Shown: positions 55,701 to 64,000 of the stretch, one piece after another
How the letters are laid out: each line of letters opens with the position of its first letter
Numbering within the stretch: the stretch's first letter is position 1
Assembly (NCBI RefSeq): GCF_000621565.1
Contig: NZ_JHXZ01000019.1
Location: 35,452-99,451 of the forward strand
Reading direction: 5' to 3'
DNA: 64,000 nt
Source of the DNA: Butyrivibrio sp. LB2008
GTDB taxonomy: Bacteria; Bacillota; Clostridia; Lachnospirales; Lachnospiraceae
Translations under genes and position numbers: made by a program
The notes under the pieces: model-generated
Told to the model about the DNA's origin: nothing
The model's input: only the letters and a program-made list of their open reading frames with translations
Database searches by the model: none

Positions 55701-56641
55701 TATTTAAGAAATTCCTTTACTGAAGCATATACTCCATCTGCATCAAGACCATACTTATGAACAAGCTCACCTGCTGTACCGGACTCACCGTACTTATCCT
55801 GCATTCCAAGCTTCTTAACAGGAGTAGGTGCGCTCTCTGAAAGAGCATCACTTACTGCGCTTCCAAGTCCGCCGATAACAGAGTGCTCCTCAACAGTTAC
55901 AACCTTGCCGGTCTTCTTTGCTGAAGCGATAACAAGCTCTTTATCAAGAGGTTTGATAGTACAAATATTGATAACCTCTGCTGAAATTCCGTCAGCAGCA
56001 AGCTTCTCAGCTGCACCGATTGCTGAATCAACGCAGATACCTGTTGCAATGATAGTTACATCTGTACCTTCTTTGATCACAGATCCTTTACCGATTTCAA
56101 ACTTGTAATCGGGTCTGTCGTTAATGATACTGCATGCAGCACGTCCGAATCTGATGTAAACAGGTCCTTCGTGCTCAAGAGCAGCGCGAACGCATGCCTT
56201 TGCTTCAATATCATCTGCGGGGCACATAACAACCATTCCTGGAATAACGCTCATAAGAGCGAAATCCTCATTACACTGATGGCTGGCACCGTCTTCACCT
56301 ACTGTGATTCCGGCATGTGTTCCACCAATCTTTACATTAAGATGAGGATATCCAACTGAGTTACGTACCTGTTCAAATGCACGTCCTGCAGCGAACATGG
56401 CAAAAGAACTTACAAAAGGAATCTTTCCTGTTGTCGCAAGTCCTGCTGCGATTCCCATCATGTTACACTCTGCAATACCACAATCTATATGTCTCTCAGG
56501 AAATTTTTTCTGAAAAACAGCTGTCTTGGTTGATGCTGCCAGATCCGCGTCCAAAACAACGAGGTTGGGGAACTCATCACCAAGCTCCGCAAGAGCATTA
56601 CCGTAGCTTTCTCTTGTTGCAATCTTCTTTACTTCGCTCAT
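55700..56641 (-). CDS. Transketolase, C-terminal subunit
   Basis: 313 residues with the pyrimidine-binding domain (LVVLDADLAASTKTAVF, RHIDCGIAECNMMGIAAGLA) and the C-terminal domain (VTVEEHSVIGGLGSAVSDAL). It pairs with the N-terminal subunit encoded just upstream to form a split transketolase. Moves two-carbon units in the pentose phosphate path. Its start overlaps the previous gene by 4 bases. Confidence 0.95.
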   Translation of the reverse strand: MSEVKKIATRESYGNALAELGDEFPNLVVLDADLAASTKTAVFQKKFPERHIDCGIAECNMMGIAAGLATTGKIPFVSSFAMFAAGRAFEQVRNSVGYPHLNVKIGGTHAGITVGEDGASHQCNEDFALMSVIPGMVVMCPADDIEAKACVRAALEHEGPVYIRFGRAACSIINDRPDYKFEIGKGSVIKEGTDVTIIATGICVDSAIGAAEKLAADGISAEVINICTIKPLDKELVIASAKKTGKVVTVEEHSVIGGLGSAVSDALSESAPTPVKKLGMQDKYGESGTAGELVHKYGLDADGVYASVKEFLK

Positions 56642-57471
56642 AGTGCCGCACCTATCCTTTCCAATTCTTCCATAGCCTGTTTGTACTCGTCGTCGTTAGG
56701 AGCTTTTCCGTGCCATCCTGCCTGGTTCTCCATGAAGGAAACACCTTTGCCCTTAACAGTGTGCGCTATGATCGCTGTGGGCATACCCTTTGTATTCTTA
56801 GCCTCTTCGAAAGCTGCCTTGATCTCATCAAAGTTATGTCCGTCTATATTAATAACATGGAAATTGAACGCTTCAAATTTCTTATCGATAGGATAAGGTG
56901 AACATACCTTATCTACAGGTCCGTCAATCTGAAGACCGTTGTTATCAACAATAACAACAAGATTATCAAGTTTGCGGAAGCCTGCAAACATAGCTGCTTC
57001 CCATACCTGACCTTCCTGAAGCTCTCCGTCACCAAGAAGCGTATATACTCTGAAATCTTTTTTATCGAGCTTTGCAGAAAGTGCCATTCCACAAGCTGCT
57101 GAGATTCCCTGTCCGAGTGATCCGCTGGACATATCAAGTCCCGGAAGATACTGCATACTTGGATGTCCCTGAAGTCTGGAACCAAGCTTACGAAGCGTTG
57201 TCAGTTCCTCTTTAGGGAAATAACCTTTCTCTGCCATTACTGAATAAAGTCCCGGTGCGCAATGTCCCTTTGAAAGAACAAAACGATCTCTGTCGGGATC
57301 CGCAACATTTTTGGGATCAACATTCATCTCCTCAAAATACAGATATGTGAAAATATCTGTTGAAGATAAAGATCCGCCCGGATGTCCTGCTCCGGCTGCA
57401 TGAAGTGCCGTTATTATGCTTTTTCTTACTTCATTAGCCGTCTTTTGTAGTTCCTGATTGGTCATAGCCAT
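56638..57471 (-). CDS. Transketolase, N-terminal subunit
   Basis: 277 residues. The thiamine diphosphate motif is GDGELQEGQVWEAAMFAG with NN about 26 residues later (IVDNNGLQIDG), and GHPGGSLSS binds the substrate phosphate end. AAAGGA lies 11 bases before the ATG. It overlaps the C-terminal subunit gene by 4 bases. Confidence 0.95.
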   Translation of the reverse strand: MAMTNQELQKTANEVRKSIITALHAAGAGHPGGSLSSTDIFTYLYFEEMNVDPKNVADPDRDRFVLSKGHCAPGLYSVMAEKGYFPKEELTTLRKLGSRLQGHPSMQYLPGLDMSSGSLGQGISAACGMALSAKLDKKDFRVYTLLGDGELQEGQVWEAAMFAGFRKLDNLVVIVDNNGLQIDGPVDKVCSPYPIDKKFEAFNFHVINIDGHNFDEIKAAFEEAKNTKGMPTAIIAHTVKGKGVSFMENQAGWHGKAPNDDEYKQAMEELERIGAAL

Positions 57472-57577
57472 ATTGAATTATTTCCTTTCCGTAATATTCA
57501 AAGACAAACTGCATTTTCAATGTATCACATGCCACATTGTTTCGTCTACCACGCACTTTGTCTAAGTTTTATCATTA

Positions 57578-58276
57578 TCACTTTTTCTGCCCATAATAGG
57601 CATTTGCGCCATGTTTTCTAAAATAATGCTTATCTTGAAGGTCTGACGAAATCACGCTGATCTCCGGATTAAGAACCTCGCTCCTGAACGCCATCTTTGC
57701 AACTTCTTCTTCAACGGCTGCATTGTGAACCGCTTCTGCCGCATCTTTTCCCCATGTAAAGACACCATGGTTCTGGCACAAAGTACCAGGAACCGCCATT
57801 GGATCTATATTAAGACGCTTAAACTCTGCCGCGATCGCAAGTCCTGTATTTTTCTCATATTCAGACTCTATCTCAGCTTTTGTAAGCGCTCTTACACAAG
57901 GGATCTCCCCGTAGAAATAATCCGCATGTGTAGTCCCGTAGCAGGGAATTCCTCTTCCTGCCTGTGCCCAGCTCGTTGCATAGGATGAATGAGTGTGAAC
58001 AACGCCACCGATTTCCTTGAACGCCTTATAGAGCTCAAGATGTGTGGGCGTATCGGAAGAAGGAGAAAGATCTCCCTCAACCTTGTTTCCGTCAAGATCC
58101 ATTACCACCATATCGTCCGGTGTCATCTTGTCATACTCAACTCCGCTCGGCTTTATTACAAAAAGTCCTTTTTCCCTGTCGATCTCACTGACGTTTCCCC
58201 ATGTGAACAAGACAAGTCCATACTTAGGAAGAAGCATATTTGCTTCATATACTTTCTTTTTAAGTTCTTCTAACAT
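57578..58276 (-). CDS. araD: L-ribulose-5-phosphate 4-epimerase
   Basis: 232 residues. The zinc motif [14 protein letters not shown] and the [13 protein letters not shown] and [16 protein letters not shown]-terminal phrase are the standard AraD/SgbE set. It interconverts L-ribulose 5-phosphate and D-xylulose 5-phosphate. It sits between a sugar kinase and the split transketolase. Confidence 0.93.
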   Translation of the reverse strand: MLEELKKKVYEANMLLPKYGLVLFTWGNVSEIDREKGLFVIKPSGVEYDKMTPDDMVVMDLDGNKVEGDLSPSSDTPTHLELYKAFKEIGGVVHTHSSYATSWAQAGRGIPCYGTTHADYFYGEIPCVRALTKAEIESEYEKNTGLAIAAEFKRLNIDPMAVPGTLCQNHGVFTWGKDAAEAVHNAAVEEEVAKMAFRSEVLNPEISVISSDLQDKHYFRKHGANAYYGQKK

Positions 58277-58323
58277 ATCTGTACCCCGTAATCATTTTAT
58301 AATCATGTTTTTTGCCAAATGTT

Positions 58324-59919
58324 TTATCTGAGTGACTCGACAGCTGCCTTCTCAACAGCAAGTCCCGCCGAATAGTTCTTGATAAACTCATCAAATCCTT
58401 TGACGTCCTTCTCCTCAGGCTCGCATGTTTCCACGCTCACATTTGTAAACACCTTATCACTAAGGTACTTCTCAAGGCTCTCGCCTTCCTCTTTCTGCAT
58501 CATGTATCCCGCAAGAATAGCCTGTCCCCAAGGGCCGCCTTCTCCCGCAGTTTCCATAAGCTTTATTGTTGTTCCGAGTGCCGCAGCCATAACCTTGTCT
58601 CCGGCTCCTCTTACCTTGAAAAATCCTCCCTGCCCAAAGAAGAAATCAACTTTTACTTTCTCCTCTTTGATAAGAATATCATTTCCAAGCTTAAGCGCTC
58701 CAAGCGCTGTATAGAGGTGTGTCCTCATAAAGTTCGAAAGATTGAATGCATCATCGGGTTTTCTTACGAAAAGAGGTCTTCCTTCATTGAATCCCGTAAT
58801 GCTCTCTCCCGAAAAATAGTTGTATGCAAGAAGTCCGCCGCAATCGGGATCTCCTTCCATAGCTTTTTTATAGAGCCCTCCGTAGAGCTCGTCATCGCTG
58901 ATATCCTGTCCGAATGTTTTTGCAAACTCTCTGAAAAGTGATACCCATGCGTTCAGATCTGAAGTACAGTTGTTACAATGAACCATCGCAACCTGCTCAC
59001 CCGAAGGTGTTGTTACTATATCAAGCTCAGGATATGCCTTGGAAAGATCGTGTTCGAGAACAACCATTGAAAATACAGATGTTCCTGCAGAAATATTTCC
59101 TGTTCTCTTAGCAACAGAATTAGTAGCAACCATACCGGTTCCCGCATCTCCTTCGGGAGGACATACAGACACGCCCTCTTTAAGAGTTCCTTCGGGATCG
59201 AGGAAAAGAGCTCCCTCTTTGGTAAGCACTCCTGCACGCTCGCCAGCACAAAGCACCTTGGGCAAAATATCGCGGATCTTTATTCCGGCACTCTTTACCT
59301 CAGAAAGATTATCAAAAGTATCGAGCATTCCTGCGTTGTAATCACAAGTCTTGGAATCTATTGGGAACATTCCCGAAGCATCGCCGATACCCAGAACTTT
59401 TTCACCTGTAAGCAAAAGATGGATATAACCTGCCAATGTTGTAAAGAAATCAATTTTTCCCACATGCTCTTCTTTATTAAGAATTGCCTGATACAGATGT
59501 GCAATGCTCCATCTCTGCGGAATGTGGAATCCCAGAGCTTCTGTAAGCTTGTCCGAAGCTTCTTCCGTAATGGTATTTCTCCACGTTCTGAAAGGAACAA
59601 GGAGCTTTCCATCCTTATCGAAAGCCATATATCCGTGCATCATAGCGGAAACACCCATTGCTCCCACTGTGGTAAGGTCCTCGCCGTATTTGTTCTTTAC
59701 GTCCTCTTTAAGACCTTTGTAGCAAGCTCTCACACCTTCTTTGATGTCATCAAGTCCATACGTCCAGATTCCGTCAACCAGTTTGTTCTCCCAGCTAAAC
59801 GAACCCGATGCAAGAGAATTGTACTCTTTGTCCGTAAGAACTGCCTTGATTCTGGTAGAGCCGAACTCTATTCCCAGAAATGTACTGCCTTCGGCAATTG
59901 CCTTTTTTGCGTCACTCAT
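58324..59919 (-). CDS. FGGY-family carbohydrate kinase, ribulokinase/xylulokinase type
   Basis: 531 residues. FGGY N-domain motif [14 protein letters not shown] (15-28), [27 protein letters not shown], and the C-domain [11 protein letters not shown]. With araD, split transketolase and rpe downstream it should phosphorylate L-ribulose or D-ribulose/xylulose. No isomerase or transporter is in this operon. Only 36 bases separate it from ogg upstream. Confidence 0.88.
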   Translation of the reverse strand: MSDAKKAIAEGSTFLGIEFGSTRIKAVLTDKEYNSLASGSFSWENKLVDGIWTYGLDDIKEGVRACYKGLKEDVKNKYGEDLTTVGAMGVSAMMHGYMAFDKDGKLLVPFRTWRNTITEEASDKLTEALGFHIPQRWSIAHLYQAILNKEEHVGKIDFFTTLAGYIHLLLTGEKVLGIGDASGMFPIDSKTCDYNAGMLDTFDNLSEVKSAGIKIRDILPKVLCAGERAGVLTKEGALFLDPEGTLKEGVSVCPPEGDAGTGMVATNSVAKRTGNISAGTSVFSMVVLEHDLSKAYPELDIVTTPSGEQVAMVHCNNCTSDLNAWVSLFREFAKTFGQDISDDELYGGLYKKAMEGDPDCGGLLAYNYFSGESITGFNEGRPLFVRKPDDAFNLSNFMRTHLYTALGALKLGNDILIKEEKVKVDFFFGQGGFFKVRGAGDKVMAAALGTTIKLMETAGEGGPWGQAILAGYMMQKEEGESLEKYLSDKVFTNVSVETCEPEEKDVKGFDEFIKNYSAGLAVEKAAVESLR

Positions 59920-59955
59920 AACTCCTTCTCCTTTTATTGTATTTGTAACCCTTTA

Positions 59956-60777
59956 TTAAATAAGCCCGTTATTTCTGGAATAATAGAACAGATACTGCTG
60001 CATTATTCCATTGTAAGGAGCATATTTATCAAAACTAAAGCCGTTTGGATACTTAAGCTCAAGCACTCTGTTGATCCAAACATCCTTCGGAAAGGCATCA
60101 AGTCTGTGATACCCAAATAAAATCTCACAGTTTGCCACCTTAACCCCAACACCGAACAACCCCAATAGTCCGGTCATAAGTTCCTCATCCGAGGCGTTTC
60201 CCCAATCATCAAGCGAGACCGCGCCGCTTGCAACATCAAGCGCAGCCTGCTTCACATATTTATCCCTGTAACCAAGGCTACAGGAAGAAAGTTTTTCATC
60301 AGACAGTTCTGCCAGTTCCTGCGGCGTCGGAAAAGCATAAATCGGTCTTCCTTCCCTGTCTGTTCCTATATTTCTCGAAACCGCGGCACAAAGCTTTTCT
60401 ATTGAAGCCTTTATCGCCGGGATATTTTTTCTCTGCGATATGATAAAAGATATCAGCATCTCCCACGGATCCTGCCTTAAAATCCTGATGCCTTTACCAA
60501 ATTCTGCGGCGCAGTACAGATAATTGTCTTTATCCTTGTCTATCCTGCCTCGTATCTTTCTATAATCAAGATCAAGGTCAAAATAATCTTTCCAGAAATT
60601 CTCGTACTCATCAGGAGCACAATCCAGTTCGTATTCGAACTCTCCGCATTTTCTTATAAAAAGATGTCTTGCTAAAGCCGTGACATCAAAACCGTCACCA
60701 CACTCATTAAATCTAAAGCACTGTCCGCTGTCTGCAATTTTCTTTAAATCAAAATCATCAAATATTTCAATCTTCAT
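59956..60777 (-). CDS. 8-oxoguanine DNA glycosylase
   Basis: 273 residues. The HhH-GPD motif is LFGVGVKVANCEILFGYHRLDAFPKDVWI, with catalytic Lys213 and Asp232. The N-terminal OGG domain (about 1-105) is present. It cuts 8-oxoG from DNA. Its start shares one base with the stop of the Mrr-like gene (TAATG), so the two are translated together. Confidence 0.93.
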   Translation of the reverse strand: MKIEIFDDFDLKKIADSGQCFRFNECGDGFDVTALARHLFIRKCGEFEYELDCAPDEYENFWKDYFDLDLDYRKIRGRIDKDKDNYLYCAAEFGKGIRILRQDPWEMLISFIISQRKNIPAIKASIEKLCAAVSRNIGTDREGRPIYAFPTPQELAELSDEKLSSCSLGYRDKYVKQAALDVASGAVSLDDWGNASDEELMTGLLGLFGVGVKVANCEILFGYHRLDAFPKDVWINRVLELKYPNGFSFDKYAPYNGIMQQYLFYYSRNNGLI

Positions 60778-61220
60778 TATGCCTTATCCATACTGTCGAG
60801 GTAACCTCTGTCCCACAACATAATGTTGAGTTTCTGTGCAAGTTCAACTGCAGGTTGCGTAAAATACTGATTGGTCATGACCACGCCGACCATCCTGCTG
60901 TAATAATCTCTGCCTGCATATATTTCCTGAATTGCCTTAACACCGATCGGTTTGTCATAGCACTTACACTGAACCGCGTAAGTTATCCCGTCCTTCTCAG
61001 CAAGAATATCAGCGCCAAAATCTCCGCTTCCTTTTGTTACGGATGCTTCGGAAAAACCATTGGCCTTGAGCAGATCCGCACAATAATACTCAAAATCATG
61101 CCCTTCCATTTCGTCCATCGGAAGTGGCTTCTTCCTGTATTTCTTAATGTAACTGACGATAAAAACTGCAATCGCTATTATCGCAATTCCGATTGCCGCA
61201 TATATGTATATTCTCACCAT
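60777..61220 (-). CDS. Membrane-anchored Mrr-like endonuclease-fold protein
   Basis: 147 residues. A membrane helix (7-24) is followed by a restriction-endonuclease-like core: E44 helix, GDFGADIL (D71), and AVQCKCY (Q84, K86), then MTNQYFTQPAVELAQKLNIMLWDR. Mrr_cat domains cut modified DNA or process DNA ends, but a single-domain membrane-tethered form more likely acts in DNA uptake or turnover. It is coupled to an 8-oxoG glycosylase. Confidence 0.82.
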   Translation of the reverse strand: MVRIYIYAAIGIAIIAIAVFIVSYIKKYRKKPLPMDEMEGHDFEYYCADLLKANGFSEASVTKGSGDFGADILAEKDGITYAVQCKCYDKPIGVKAIQEIYAGRDYYSRMVGVVMTNQYFTQPAVELAQKLNIMLWDRGYLDSMDKA

Positions 61221-61317
61221 AGGAATCTCCGCTACATAGCCTGTAAAGCCATTGCCTTATATTTTACCATAATCCTCATATGGTTAAAACATCGGAATCC
61301 CCATATATTTTTGCATA

Positions 61318-61349
61318 AAATACCCCCGCTGAAAAAAGCGGGGGTATTT
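61318..61349. terminator. Bidirectional terminator
   Basis: A 13-bp perfect stem: 61318-61330 (aaatacccccgct) with 61337-61349, loop 6 bases. It ends the beta-helix gene transcript. Confidence 0.8.
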
Positions 61350-61359
61350 ATTAAACGAT

Positions 61360-62685
61360 TTATCTATTTTTTAGTACTGTATTAGTGGATCCGTAACCTG
61401 AAATATCCGTGTAAGTCTTAACTGTTGCAGTTCCTTCGTTCCTATTTGCGGAAGTAAATTCAACATCAATCTTTTTAGCACCTTTCTTAGCGCCATCAAA
61501 TTCTATATTAGAAAGATTGTCTGAAACATCGTTTCCGCGGCTCTTATCTTTAAATGCCTCTTCATAAGGATCTGCGCTGCCTTCTGCGATCACGAGATTG
61601 TTCTTAAATTTATTTGAAGAATCACATGCATACTGAACAAGGAAGCATGCACCCTTCGTGTTATATATTGTATTGTTTGTTATTACACAGTTCTTTGCTC
61701 CACCGGTCTTCTTTGTATCATATCCACCGATGCTGATTCCTGCCAAACCGCCGTTGATCACTACGTTGTTGTTTACTCTGATATCTTCAACCATAACACC
61801 CTTGTGCTCTGTAGCGATTTCAATTCCAAGGTCACAATTCTCGACATAGTTATCAAATACGTCTATGTCTGTTCCTCCGTCAATATAGATACCGTCTGCG
61901 CAAGCTTCATCATATGTCACGTTATCTTTAGAGGAAATATTGTAAACTGTGTTATTGCAGATCTTTCCTGCTCTTGCTCTGTCTCTGTTATCTTTTGTTG
62001 TCTTCTCAAATCCGATTGCGTCAATACCAATGTTATCGCAATCATGCACTGTGTTGCCAGAGATCTCAAATCCTTCAACGTTTCCGTTTACTACAACCGC
62101 TTCACTGTTTCCAAGGCGCAGGCCGTACACCTCACAATTTGTGATAGTAACGTTCTTTGTTGGTTCCTTAAGACTTCCGTCTACCAGAATACCGTGCGCG
62201 TTGTAGTCATCTGATTTTTTGGAATACATGCATCCCATATCGTGAATTTCACAATTCTGGATCGTAATATTTTCCGAACCTTCATCTACACATATACCCT
62301 TAGGGCAAACACTTCCTGAAGGTTTATTCAAAGTGAAACCTTTAATTTCAAGGTTATCAATTGTTACATCCGAAGCGCATATATAGATCATCGAATCATC
62401 ACTTGATTTAGGTGTTATCTTTGATCCTTCCAGTACCGCTCCGTCTTCTCCGATAATAGTGATTCCGTCAGTCTCTACACTGATCTGTTCCTTGTAAACT
62501 CCTGCCGGAACTATGATTGTATCCCCTTCATTCGCATTTTCAATCGCATCCTCAATAGTTTTTGCCCCTTGCGAACCAACGCGGATAGGCTCTTTTGCAT
62601 TTACGGGTGTTGTCCCGATGTCGCCATAGAGGGTCAGACATGCAATAAATGTGCATGATGCAACCAATCTAAGTATCTTTTTCAT
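61360..62685 (-). CDS. Secreted right-handed beta-helix protein
   Basis: 441 residues. Signal peptide MKKILRLVASCTFIACLTLYG. The mature protein has about a dozen beta-helix coils with the N-x-I/V turns (NVTITNCEVYG, GFEISGNTVHD, CDNIGIDAIGFE, NVVINGGLAGISIGG), as in polysaccharide lyases and DUF1565 proteins. The opening IEDAIENANEGDTIIVPAGVYKE is the cap seen in such enzymes. It may bind or cut pectin or other glycans; I see no clear catalytic site. The chosen ATG 62685 has AGAGGA 5 bases upstream; 28 extra residues upstream are very basic and unlikely. Confidence 0.8.
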   Translation of the reverse strand: MKKILRLVASCTFIACLTLYGDIGTTPVNAKEPIRVGSQGAKTIEDAIENANEGDTIIVPAGVYKEQISVETDGITIIGEDGAVLEGSKITPKSSDDSMIYICASDVTIDNLEIKGFTLNKPSGSVCPKGICVDEGSENITIQNCEIHDMGCMYSKKSDDYNAHGILVDGSLKEPTKNVTITNCEVYGLRLGNSEAVVVNGNVEGFEISGNTVHDCDNIGIDAIGFEKTTKDNRDRARAGKICNNTVYNISSKDNVTYDEACADGIYIDGGTDIDVFDNYVENCDLGIEIATEHKGVMVEDIRVNNNVVINGGLAGISIGGYDTKKTGGAKNCVITNNTIYNTKGACFLVQYACDSSNKFKNNLVIAEGSADPYEEAFKDKSRGNDVSDNLSNIEFDGAKKGAKKIDVEFTSANRNEGTATVKTYTDISGYGSTNTVLKNR

Positions 62686-63062
62686 TTGCATCCTCTTCTG
62701 TTCTCTCCTTTTCTTTTCTTTGTTGGTTATGTATATATTTATAACGGCCTCGTACAAATACATTAGCATATTTTATTACAATTGTGAATGGAATTATTAA
62801 CAAACTTAACCTTTCTCAAACCGACATATTTACTAAAACGGTTTCGTTTATCTTTTCACAGCCGCAGTTTTCATCGCCTTTTACGCCTTTGTGCAAGTTG
62901 ATCAATTATAGAATTTATATACGTCATTCTCATCTCCCGCGTTCAAAATAGCCATGATATCACCTATATATTACACACATTTGTACATTTACTTAAAAAA
63001 CGTTTACATTTGTTACTTTTTGTGTTAATATTTTTAATTGTTAAAGGAAAGGAGATTTACTC
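62686..63062. other. Intergenic region between divergent secreted-protein genes
   Basis: 377 bases. No gene was found. It holds a likely plus-strand promoter near its right end (63003-63031) and AT-rich sequence. A short symmetric AAACGGTTT is at 62836-62844 but is too small to call an operator. Confidence 0.6.
63003..63031 (+). promoter_or_regulatory. Sigma-A-type promoter of the lipoprotein gene
   Basis: TTTACA (63003-63008), 17 bases, TAATAT (63026-63031). AAGGAG lies 8 bases before the start codon. Confidence 0.7.
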
Positions 63063-63656
63063 ATGAAAAAAAGAGTATTGATACTTTGTTTAGCATTTTC
63101 AGTATCAACATTTTGTATGGCATGCAGTGACAAATCAACACCTGCAACTCCCGAAGAACCTGTTACTTCGGAATCGGTTGAAATAAGTGAAGATCCGGAA
63201 GCCATTCCGGAATCCGACGAAGCACCGACTGACAATACCGGAGATATTGATAATATAGTAGATGAAGGCTCTGATGATTCTTCAGGCAGTAAAGCTTCCG
63301 ATTTTGATTGTTCGGTATTTACAGAAGCCAGTTATGCAGATGTATGTGATTATGCTCAAAAGATAAAAGACCTGACACTTGCAAAGGATTGGAACGCCAT
63401 TGGCGACATGATCAATTATCCTGTTGCAGATAGCGATGGTAAAGTATGTAACACAAAGGAAGACTTTGTAAAATATGCCGAAAGCGCAAACTATGAACAA
63501 GAACTATTCGATTCACTTGAAAAGTGGTCAGTAGATGAAATATGGTTTAACAGCCAAGGAGCCTGCATTGATGGCGGAAATATCTGGTTTCAGGATTTCA
63601 GCCTTAGCACTACAGATTTTAAAATTAAATCTTTCTGGGGATTATATCCACAGTAA
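63063..63656 (+). CDS. Lipoprotein of unknown function
   Basis: 197 residues. Signal peptide with CMAC lipobox (18-21); an acidic, Pro/Ser/Thr-rich spacer (22-75); a C-terminal domain with SYADVCDYAQKIKDLTLAKDWNAIGDMINYPV and VDEIWFNSQGACIDGGNIWFQDF, resembling small NTF2-like or scaffolding domains of clostridial lipoproteins. Function unknown. An IS element end lies 15 bases after its stop. Confidence 0.85.
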   Translation: MKKRVLILCLAFSVSTFCMACSDKSTPATPEEPVTSESVEISEDPEAIPESDEAPTDNTGDIDNIVDEGSDDSSGSKASDFDCSVFTEASYADVCDYAQKIKDLTLAKDWNAIGDMINYPVADSDGKVCNTKEDFVKYAESANYEQELFDSLEKWSVDEIWFNSQGACIDGGNIWFQDFSLSTTDFKIKSFWGLYPQ

Positions 63657-63671
63657 AATAGATTAAAAAAT

Positions 63672-63713
63672 GGGGCTGTCGCTTTAGATGATTAATCATC
63701 TGGGCGAAGCCCC
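63672..63713. mobile_element. Probable end of an IS1182-like element
   Basis: GGGGCTGTCGC (63672-63682) resembles the outer ends of IS1182-family elements, and the sequence folds into a hairpin with GCGAAGCCCC (63704-63713) that could also terminate the lipoprotein transcript. The transposase 3' end lies 126 bases inside. The other end is outside the window. Confidence 0.5.
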
Positions 63714-63838
63714 TTCTTCATGCCCATAATTAGGGCTTTTATAGCATGCTTTTTTATACGCTCCATTATGAAGCGTACTTTAATAAGCCGATTGGTTTAC
63801 CGGCACTATTTTAGATATTTCATTTTGAAATTTTAAAT

Positions 63839-64000
63839 TTATGACGCTTTTTTCAGTTCGAAAAGGTGTGTTCCCGTCCGCTTGGACATGATCTTATGAT
63901 GGAGCTTATTGATGTCAAATGCTATTGCCAAGAGCGCACTCTGTGCCAGAACATTCTCACTTCCTCTATATAGGTAACGCCTGAAATTCATGTCTTCCTT
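63839..64000 (-). CDS. IS1182-family transposase, C-terminal fragment (runs off window)
   Basis: 54 codons in the window, in frame to the right edge. The residues KEDMNFRRYLYRGSENV and ALLAIAFDINKLHHKI match the C-terminus of IS1182-like DDE transposases, and a TAA closes the frame at 63839. Whether the rest is intact cannot be told. It is the only clear transposase in the window. Confidence 0.75.
   Translation of the reverse strand, partial: KEDMNFRRYLYRGSENVLAQSALLAIAFDINKLHHKIMSKRTGTHLFELKKAS

Noticed and set aside
62836..62844. LacI/CcpA-like operator AAACGGTTT
   Set aside because: Only nine bases and not positioned over a recognised promoter.

Overview
The window reads as a chromosome segment of a Gram-positive, anaerobic, probably motile Clostridia bacterium, most likely a Lachnospiraceae member of the Butyrivibrio/Roseburia type. 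The genus is inference. The signs are: moderate-to-low GC; strong AAGGAGG-type ribosome sites with frequent GTG/TTG starts; many lipoproteins with a Cys lipobox; a long-form SRP RNA; Mother-of-all-pathway bacterial isoprenoid kinase IspE; a DUF1934 protein; PyrD/PyrK class 1B dihydroorotate dehydrogenase; a propeller-type hybrid histidine kinase; and one near-perfect sigma-28 (flagellar) promoter. Almost all genes lie on the minus strand. No tRNA or 16S/23S/5S rRNA genes were recognised.

Region 1 (1-14.1 kb) is signalling and accessory. An HD-GYP cyclic-di-GMP phosphodiesterase-like membrane protein is followed by a giant hybrid sensor kinase that runs off the left edge. Next come isochorismatase, acetyltransferase and nitroreductase genes, then an overlapping AAA ATPase/RloB-like pair that looks like a defence module, then a perfect 22-bp inverted repeat. 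A two-component system follows, divergent from a LanFEG-like ABC exporter whose promoter carries three 11-bp-phased direct repeats.

Region 2 (14.1-21.4 kb) is a patchwork of small accessory genes on one strand. It holds GrpB-like, two methyltransferases, an internally deleted adenosine deaminase, a PD-(D/E)XK-like protein that seems to lack a normal start codon, a 62-bp-period degenerate repeat array, a truncated acetyltransferase, an intact acetyltransferase, a histidine phosphatase, an HTH fragment, and an XRE/Bro-N pair with a consensus promoter overlapped by two palindromes. It looks like an area of repeated gain and decay.

Region 3 (21.6-45.2 kb) is mostly core genome: guaA, an NlpC/P60 hydrolase, asnS, a trigger-factor-like lipoprotein, ispE, a pyrC-lipoprotein-pyrK-pyrD cluster, plsC, a D-Ala-D-Ala ligase and murF, a divergent GH9-like lipoprotein, an aconitase-family hydratase, an orphan solute-binding protein and tadA. 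A sigma-28-type promoter precedes an unassigned 208-residue protein at 29.5 kb.

Region 4 (45.3-64 kb) has an IscR/Rrf2 regulator, SRP RNA, a CdaR/PucR-type regulator, an MsmX/UgpC-type ATPase, a DUF624-GNAT-hydrolase operon, metG, map, an orphan PhnD-like protein, and a pentose operon (FGGY kinase, araD, split transketolase, rpe) that feeds ribulose/xylulose phosphates into the pentose phosphate pathway. An 8-oxoguanine glycosylase is coupled to a membrane-anchored Mrr-like nuclease. A beta-helix secreted protein, a lipoprotein and the 3' end of an IS1182-like transposase close the window.

Coordinates of starts were adjusted by ribosome-binding sites where the longest frame was not supported. 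All functional names come from reading motifs by eye; no database search was run.
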